A stretch of 64,000 bases of DNA from Phaseolus vulgaris (lineage: Eukaryota > Streptophyta > Magnoliopsida > Fabales > Fabaceae), in contig NC_023757.2 in the NCBI RefSeq assembly GCF_000499845.2, forward strand, positions 4,808,118 through 4,872,117, in the 5' to 3' direction. This document shows, piece after piece, positions 57,801-64,000 of the stretch. The first letter of the stretch is position 1; every line of letters begins with the position of its first letter. The position numbers and the translations under genes were made by a program. The notes beneath the pieces were generated by a model that worked only from the letters and a program-made list of their open reading frames with translations, was not told where the DNA came from and ran no database searches.

Positions 57801-60440
57801 TACATTCTATTGGGCCACAGTTCTTTTAGATGACTTGTGTGTATGTATCCAGGGTCACGCCATCCCACTGTTCTTGCTGGTGCACCTGTTCATAAAAAGA
57901 TAATGTTAGTGTGCAAGAAATGAGAAATCTAATCCATCAATCTGAATGATGACTGTATAAATTTTACAGGTAGATGACTTCCCTTACCGCACATGCTTTC
58001 GCTAGTTAAAGTCAGTGTCTCAGCAGGTGAATGCATATGATCCCCTCCTTTTGGACCCCATTGAACAAGAGGTTCAGCATCATTGATCCCGTATCCACTT
58101 GTCCAAGTTACACTCATCTGATTTAAGTCCAAAACGATATTATTTTAATCTGATACAATGAAAGAACCATTTGAAGAAAAGTAGCAAATGTAACAAAAAT
58201 AGAATTTAAAGAAAAAAACAAAAAGAGATAGTTGCAGCTTGCTGTATGCTTTTTTTCTTCAAAAGTTCACATAAACATTTCCTTACATAGGGAAATTTTA
58301 ACTGTGTAAGTTTTATGCAATCTAGAACTGGAGAAAATGAACTAACCTCATTCCATGACTTTCCTTGTGCCAGGCGAGGGTAAACTGGAGCATTAGGATT
58401 AGCAAAAGTTATTTTATTTGACACTGCCACAAGCTTTGGCTGTCATGAGGTAATTCAAACTAATGAGAAAAATTGCATTTAGATATTTCACAATTGATGA
58501 GCAAATTAGGAGTTTAGGAGGACTTCAAAATTGTTACTAAATATGTGGAATTGGACACTGTAATTGAAATTACTAATTAGGATTATCATGTAAACATACA
58601 CAAGTCCACAAGAAATGTGTGTCATCCATAATACCAGTATGCAAATGAGGAAAATGAGGTGAGGGAGCTGGTTTTTTTGCGTAAATGTCAGTCAAACTGT
58701 GAGCATGAACTGTCTTTGTGTGCGTGTGTATTTGGTTGGTGTTCTATGAATATGTCTTAAAACTACTTTTGATTAGTTGAAAGGTATGACATGGAATATA
58801 TTGGTTGCCATTGTTTGTATAGCTAAAATAGGGTGGAATAGAATGAAATCTGTTCCATCCAATACCTGTGCTTTCTCTCCTATTTGGGGATGGAACCAAC
58901 TTGCTGTTTAATAGTCTCCTTACCGTTCTGTTCATTTCTTGAACAATGGAATGGCATCTTTCCTACATTCTGTTCACATATTCCACTAGCTTATATAGAA
59001 TGCATATCAGGTGTGAAATGAAAGCATAAGAGGAGCTAATCTTAACAATTGATGTATGCATAGATAGAATGTGAATAGAAAAATCTGAAAAGAGGTAATG
59101 CTAAGACTTCCACAGTATCTAAAGGAAAATATGACCGCTACAAAAGCAGAGCAGAAATGAACAAAAAATGCATACTGAGAGAAACAAATAAATATGATAA
59201 TTGATACTCATCTTTCGAAGCAGCATGTAAAGGAATTTGTTTAATTGTATTCACTGTTCAAAATAAAAACAAAATATGGCAATATTCTCATGGACCAAAT
59301 CTACTTCGAAATGATTTGTCAATGCAACTTGATTTGTAGAAGAATAAAAATCATAGAATATTAACATCCACTTGATCAAACAAGTTCAAACTAATGATGA
59401 CATACATTTGACAAGCCACCAGAAAATAGTGCAAATGAGAAATCTGATCTCTGATTGATCAGCCGAAGCTTCAGAAACCCTTTTCCATGTTCTTTGTATA
59501 GGGGGCTTGAGTAATTTGCATATTGATACTGCACAATGGGGTAAACATTCATTAGACCTTCACTGCTACTTTTTCTTTCATAACTTTCCCTAACTTCAAG
59601 AAAAGCTACGGGAAAAAACAGTTGTGGTAATGTCATTACAAAACATAGTACTGGTCACTGGTACCTTAATGGGCGCAGAACACAATAGTGGTGGATAGAC
59701 TCTACCATTTTCTTTTGGACATGTGGAAGCACTGAAATGCACAAAACAGGAGTAATCAATTAAAACTCAGCAGCAGGGTTTGGTTGAAAAAGGCAAGAAT
59801 TTGATCGAAACAATCAAATAGAACCTTCAAATAAAGTTTATTTGACACTCTAATAGTAATAACCAACCCTGTTTTAGAATAATATTACATTATAATATTT
59901 TTTTAGGTGTCAAGTGGATGAAACTGTTGTGAAGGTATCATTAACCAGAACCTTTATATGTGTCAAGGTATCATTACCCAGAACCTTTATAGGTCTCCAG
60001 GGCAAGATTTAGATAGAAATCTATTTTGAATGTTACCTAAAGTTTGCAGGAGAGAATACTCCAATCCAATCATCAATTGATGGAATTGGAGAACTGTACT
60101 CCAGGGTTATCCACTCAGCAGTTTGCCCCTATAAAAGAATCCAGTAAAACATACATCAGCAATGAGGCAATATGCACTATAGCAATAATATGGAAACTAA
60201 AAAAAGTTTGTTACCAACGAGAGAATTTACAAGTGACACTCCTGATGAATTTACAGTGTGAAAACTTACTTCTTGTCCAAGAATAGCAGGAGAGGCTTTG
60301 ATGTAAGCAAGATCAAGAAGTGACACTGTTGCCTTATGAACAGAAACTTTTGAAAGAGGCTGATCTCCATGTGACCACACCCTTTGGAGCACGGAACAAA
60401 CCAATAGAAAAGTCAAGGAGACAAACTTGGATTCTCCCAT
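54864..60440 (-). CDS. Purple acid phosphatase, long plant form, PAP1/24/27-type (12 exons)
   Basis: Exons (minus) are 60440-60270, 60128-60037, 59731-59665, 59528-59406, 58439-58347, 58117-57988, 57885-57804, 57385-57253, 56780-56575, 56480-56355, 55733-55424 and 55169-54864. Every junction is GT-AG and in frame, giving 612 aa. Residues 1-23 look like a signal peptide. An N-terminal fibronectin-like half (GQTAEWITLEYSSP, WIGVFSPANF, MSVTWTSGYG) precedes the metallophosphatase domain. All seven metal ligands are present: GDMG (D294), GDICY (D335, Y338), GNHE (N368), LAHR (H457) and GHVH (H499, H501). The second-shell His pair of kidney-bean PAP is not seen. Likely secreted or vacuolar. An alternative ATG at 60461 would add MLKQLSE; I prefer 60440 because the signal peptide is better. 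One junction (57804/57385) yields NRIYEYK and is slightly less certain. Confidence 0.93.
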
Positions 60441-63022
60441 TTCAGATAGCTGTTTGAGCACAAGCTCTGATTAATTACACCACATCCTATATATGTAGTC
60501 ACAAAAATAGGCTATATTCTTGTTGCAAATTCTAACTCTAGTTTCATAAAACTTGGTCATACACCATCAAGTATCTCTTATAATATATACTATATGCTGC
60601 TTATCCTTTCCCCAACTAACCCAAAGTCATAAAGTAGAAAAACAAAAAAGATAGTGGCAAATTATAGAATATGAAAGGCAACTACAACTTTTTTAACAAG
60701 TAGATGAGATTAGAGTTCACTTGCCAGTCAAAAATCTTAATTGGTTTGTTGAAAGTCAAAAGGGTGGCTTTTGAGGGAAAGATGTTTCACAGGACAATGG
60801 TTTGAGAGAGAAATCCTGGGAACAGAACCAAAGATGCCACTTTCACTAAACAACAATGTTTTAACACCTAGGCACACGTGGACCACATATTTTATCCGTC
60901 AGATATATTATGTTTTTAATAAATGGCTGAAATTTGTGATCTGCAATTTGTTGAAAGGGTGAGGTGTGTGTGCTATTTTTCTGAAAATTGCTTACTCGTC
61001 CCTAATCAGAGTTGTATTTATCATTCATCTCATCATTGGAGACTAAACTCCTTAAATGGTTGATCTTCCTTCTTTCCTTTTTGCCATTTCTCAATCAAAC
61101 ACACACAAAAAGGTTCTTTCTTTTAGCTGAGTTGGGTTGATTGCGTAGAAAGAAGCAATGGAAAAGGTAAGAGATTTGAAGGAAAGGTGAGAAATTGTGA
61201 CAGCTTCCACTAAAGGATTGGCCTTGCCATGCACAGAGGCTTGGTTAGGAGAGTGCATCTATTGTCATCTCTTCCAGCAATAGGTTCAATTTTCTGTTTC
61301 TAAGCTCTGTTCTGATGAAGTTGAAGTTAAAGTCTTCATCTTTTTCTCTTTTTTTTGGTTTAAAAATAAATCATTTGTCTGTATTTGGATCACAATAGTT
61401 AAGATTTTTTTTTCCTTTTCATTTCTTTGACTCATCTTTCTAAGGAGAGAATAATTTTAGTAAAATTATTTGTTAAATAATAAGTCTTTCTATAAATCTA
61501 CTTGTAAAAACTTTAGATAGAAAAAAAAAACAAATATTTTGTATAAGCTACAAATAACTTGAATAACCTTATTTGTATTTTTTATATTGGTTTTTTAAAA
61601 ATATTCTAATTTATATATAATATAATTTTAGTGTACAAGAAAGTTTATTTATTTAAATTTTCCCTAACAATAGTTGGTATAAGAATCATGTTGGAAGAAA
61701 ATCATTATAATGTTTTTGTAGTAAATATGCTTGAACAAAAAGTTTATGCAAAATTATAGAAATTTATGGAAATATTTTGATTATCTAAAATTATATAATT
61801 TTATGTTTTTAAAAAAATAAAATTTAAAATTCTTCCTGCTGTTTTTTTTTTATCTTTACATGTCATGATATTCACTACTTAACATGGATTTAAAGTAAAT
61901 TTTTGGAGAAACTTTTCTATAAGAAATTTTAAGAAGAAAAACAATAATTAATTTTTTTATAAAATTAAAACTATTTTATGTATAAGTTTTTTTTATAAGT
62001 TTTTTATTTTTTAAATTTGTACATAAACTAATATTAACATAGGACTAAGTTTACCCTATTTTTTCAAATCTAGAAGTAATTACCAAAAAGTTTATCATGA
62101 ACTTTATCTAACAAATATGGAATTAAAATCCGAATCACCTTGACAAGTTTGTACAAATTTGTACGAATAATATCATATCAATCTAATAACATTAAATTAA
62201 AAAAATCATTTGCGACTAAAAGTCATATATCCTATTTCATAAATATTCTATATCAATTATTTACTGAAGTGTGTTAATAATTCTACTACTAATATTTTAG
62301 CTAAATTTTTAAAAAAAAAATACTTAGCTTTTGTCACACTAATAATGATTATATTAAAGTCTATATAATAGCATTCTTATAAAAAGGAGTAATATTTCAT
62401 ATTTATTTTCACTTTCTACATTACAACTACTCAATTTCTTTAAGAGAGAGGAGAGTTTATAGCTTGAATGCCATTTTTGAAAGCTAAATTTTGTTGTTGT
62501 TTGGAGCTTGGTGCAAGAGTTTTACCCTTCCAACAACTTATATAGATACACTTTGTTTTTCTTTTCTATAAGTGCATTTGGTGTTTATCATAGAATCTTG
62601 GTAATTAACACAGAATGTTGTGATGAAGGTGAAAAACCTTTGGCCTCACTATTTGCAACCGATATAGTCCACTGCAAATAAATTCTTAATTACTACCAAA
62701 CAGTTTTGAGCTATTCAAGAAAAAGAACAAGACTGAATCAAAATAGTCAAAATATAAAACCTGAACATAATGTTCAGGGAAAAAACCAATCTCCTACTTC
62801 AAACACTCTTCATTTTTAGAGCTTAAACATAATGATTTAGATAAACATAATGATTTTCTTTAAACAACTCACTAGAAACACACACAAAAAGGGGGAAAAA
62901 TTGATCTCTACTATGTGTGATGGTATTAATTTGTGCCTTAACTTACAGGTTACTTCATCCTTTCACATCCTATCCTATAAGCACAAGAATGAGAACATAA
63001 AAGAATAGCAGTAAAACAATTG
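60441..63022. other. PAP promoter and intergenic DNA
   Basis: 60441-60700 is the likely PAP promoter. A GCACACGTGGAC G-box lies at about 60870. 61140-61200 has ATGGAAAAG before a GTAAGAG donor-like word, but no matching exon was found. 61440-62450 is AT-rich; 61890-62050 resembles a decayed TATAAG-type MITE. Confidence 0.35.
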
Positions 63023-63513
63023 TTAGCCTGATACTTTAACACCAGTGGAGCGTTTTCCTTCCACACCATCCTTGTACCAAAAGGCAGCACAAAGAATGGA
63101 ATTTGCAAGAACAGGGAGGGGCTGAAGCAAGGTCAAACTGGCACACATCACATACGAAAATGCAAGATTTGATTCTTGAGTTCCCATGTGTGTTCTAATC
63201 TGCAAAACATGCCAAGTATTGAGCATTTATGAACAAGGAACGTTTGTATCAAATTAATAGCGAATAACTCAGTGTATGCTTGGCTTATTTTGTATTTAGA
63301 ACAACTTATAAACAAAAGCTTCTACAAAGAACTTTTGAGAAAATTAATTATGTTCTACAAAAAAAACTCCAAAACAATATTCTCCCCTCTTGAAAATCCT
63401 ATTTTATTCAATCAGTCTAAACTTGATAAATGAAGGCAAATCACCTGATTTAGTTTGCTAAAACATAAAAGTTTGGTGTAATTGCCTTTCCAGTCATATG
63501 TCCAAGAAGACAG
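63023..63513 (-). CDS. Unrecognised gene, last two coding exons
   Basis: Exons are 63513-63445 (LSSWTYDWKGNYTKLLCFSK...Q) and 63199-63023 (IRTHMGTQESNLAFSYVMCA onward, ending STGVKVSG and a stop). Both junctions are phase 0 with good sites (CAG|GTGATT, TTTGCAG|A, TTCAG|C). Residues around SNLAFSYVMCASLTLLQPLP and VLANSILCAAFWY form one or two hydrophobic segments, so it may be a small membrane protein. I do not recognise the family. Upstream exons were not found before 64000, so they may lie beyond the window, or these may be the remains of a dead gene. Confidence 0.5.
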
Positions 63514-64000
63514 CTGAAGACCACAATCAACCACCAAAAATGGGGGACACCAGAGAACAAAATGGAAGAAGAAATTAATACATTTAGCACAAAATGAAAG
63601 AATTGGCTGACTAAAAACTCACTGAATGAGTGTCAAATAATTGCTTTCTGTAACATCAAGGCAAAAAAAGGAGAAAAGAACCTTATTGAGAAGAACCCTC
63701 CAAGCCTAAACTGAGTGTTATTATTCAAGTAAATAAAAAATTGAAGTGTTCCAAAGTTGGTGAAATTGAAGCTCACTTTTTGAAAGAATCTACAATATTG
63801 AAACCATCCTCAGCCTTCATTTTGAGTTATTTCTTTCAGACATGATGGTTTAATCCCTGTGATATGAAGTAGCCACTGTAAAAGGTTCAGGCATTTAAGC
63901 CAGCCCAGTTCTTGAAAGCGATAATTGCTTCCATTTTTCTAAAATTCTTTCTCCTTAACTTTGCCACCCTGAGCTTTTTATGGGTCTCCATGAATGCTTG
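63514..64000. other. Intron or flank of the partial gene at the right edge
   Basis: No convincing exon was found. A small frame MEAIIAFKNWAGLNA lies on the minus strand near 63935 and may be chance. Confidence 0.3.

Noticed and set aside
60700..61300. Possible plus-strand gene starting ATGGAAAAG at about 61159
   Set aside because: A donor-like GTAAGAG follows but no acceptor or second exon with coding character appears downstream.
1..64000. CRISPR arrays, tRNA and rRNA genes
   Set aside because: No regular spaced repeats of CRISPR type and no convincing A/B box or cloverleaf were seen. A tRNAscan run would be needed to exclude a tRNA.

Overview
The window is plant nuclear DNA. The genes are intron-rich with GT-AG splice sites, intergenic DNA is very AT-rich, and the space between genes is filled with Ty1/copia and Ty3/gypsy debris, TRIM-like repeats, MULE-type MITEs and a Helitron-like element. 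The TRIM repeat family, and the look of the AFP, MRS2 and PAP proteins, suggest a legume, probably phaseoloid (bean, cowpea or soybean relatives). That taxonomic call is inference from family knowledge and no search was run.

Layout. 1-157 is the last coding stretch of a DEAH-box RNA helicase. 430-3030 is a decayed, internally scrambled copia element. 4.0-9.2 kb holds a MITE, a LINE tail and two MULE-type MITEs that share a terminal motif. 7.6-20.2 kb is dominated by a large broken inverted duplication. Its right arm lies in the intron and 3' flank of an AFP/NINJA-family gene (18824-22600, minus). Its left arm has lost the counterpart of AFP exon 2 and has been split by an insertion that contains the Helitron-like element. 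23.4-40.8 kb is gene-poor: degenerate AT-rich tandem repeats, gypsy fragments in both orientations, and an isolated GC-richer island packed with G-boxes at about 34.05-34.33 kb. 40.9-44.5 kb carries a three-coding-exon minus-strand gene for an unrecognised acidic, serine-rich protein with a ten-cysteine cluster, and a perfect E2F-type site lies at its presumed 5' end. 45.4-48.2 kb is a degenerate copia pol. 50.2-54.7 kb is an MRS2-5/CorA-type magnesium transporter gene (plus). 54.9-60.4 kb is a 12-exon purple acid phosphatase gene (minus), convergent with it. 63.0-63.5 kb holds the last two exons of an unrecognised gene that may run off the right edge.

I rebuilt splice structures by hand so that every exon junction keeps frame: AFP 406 aa, unknown Cys-cluster protein 443 aa, MRS2-type 413 aa, PAP 612 aa. 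The genes are ordinary housekeeping, hormone and ion genes and do not form a pathway. The least ordinary things are the inverted duplication at AFP, the paired MULE-MITEs with iterated TCCGGA interiors, the G-box island without a gene, the upstream AUGs before the Mg transporter start, and the unknown Cys-cluster gene with its E2F site.
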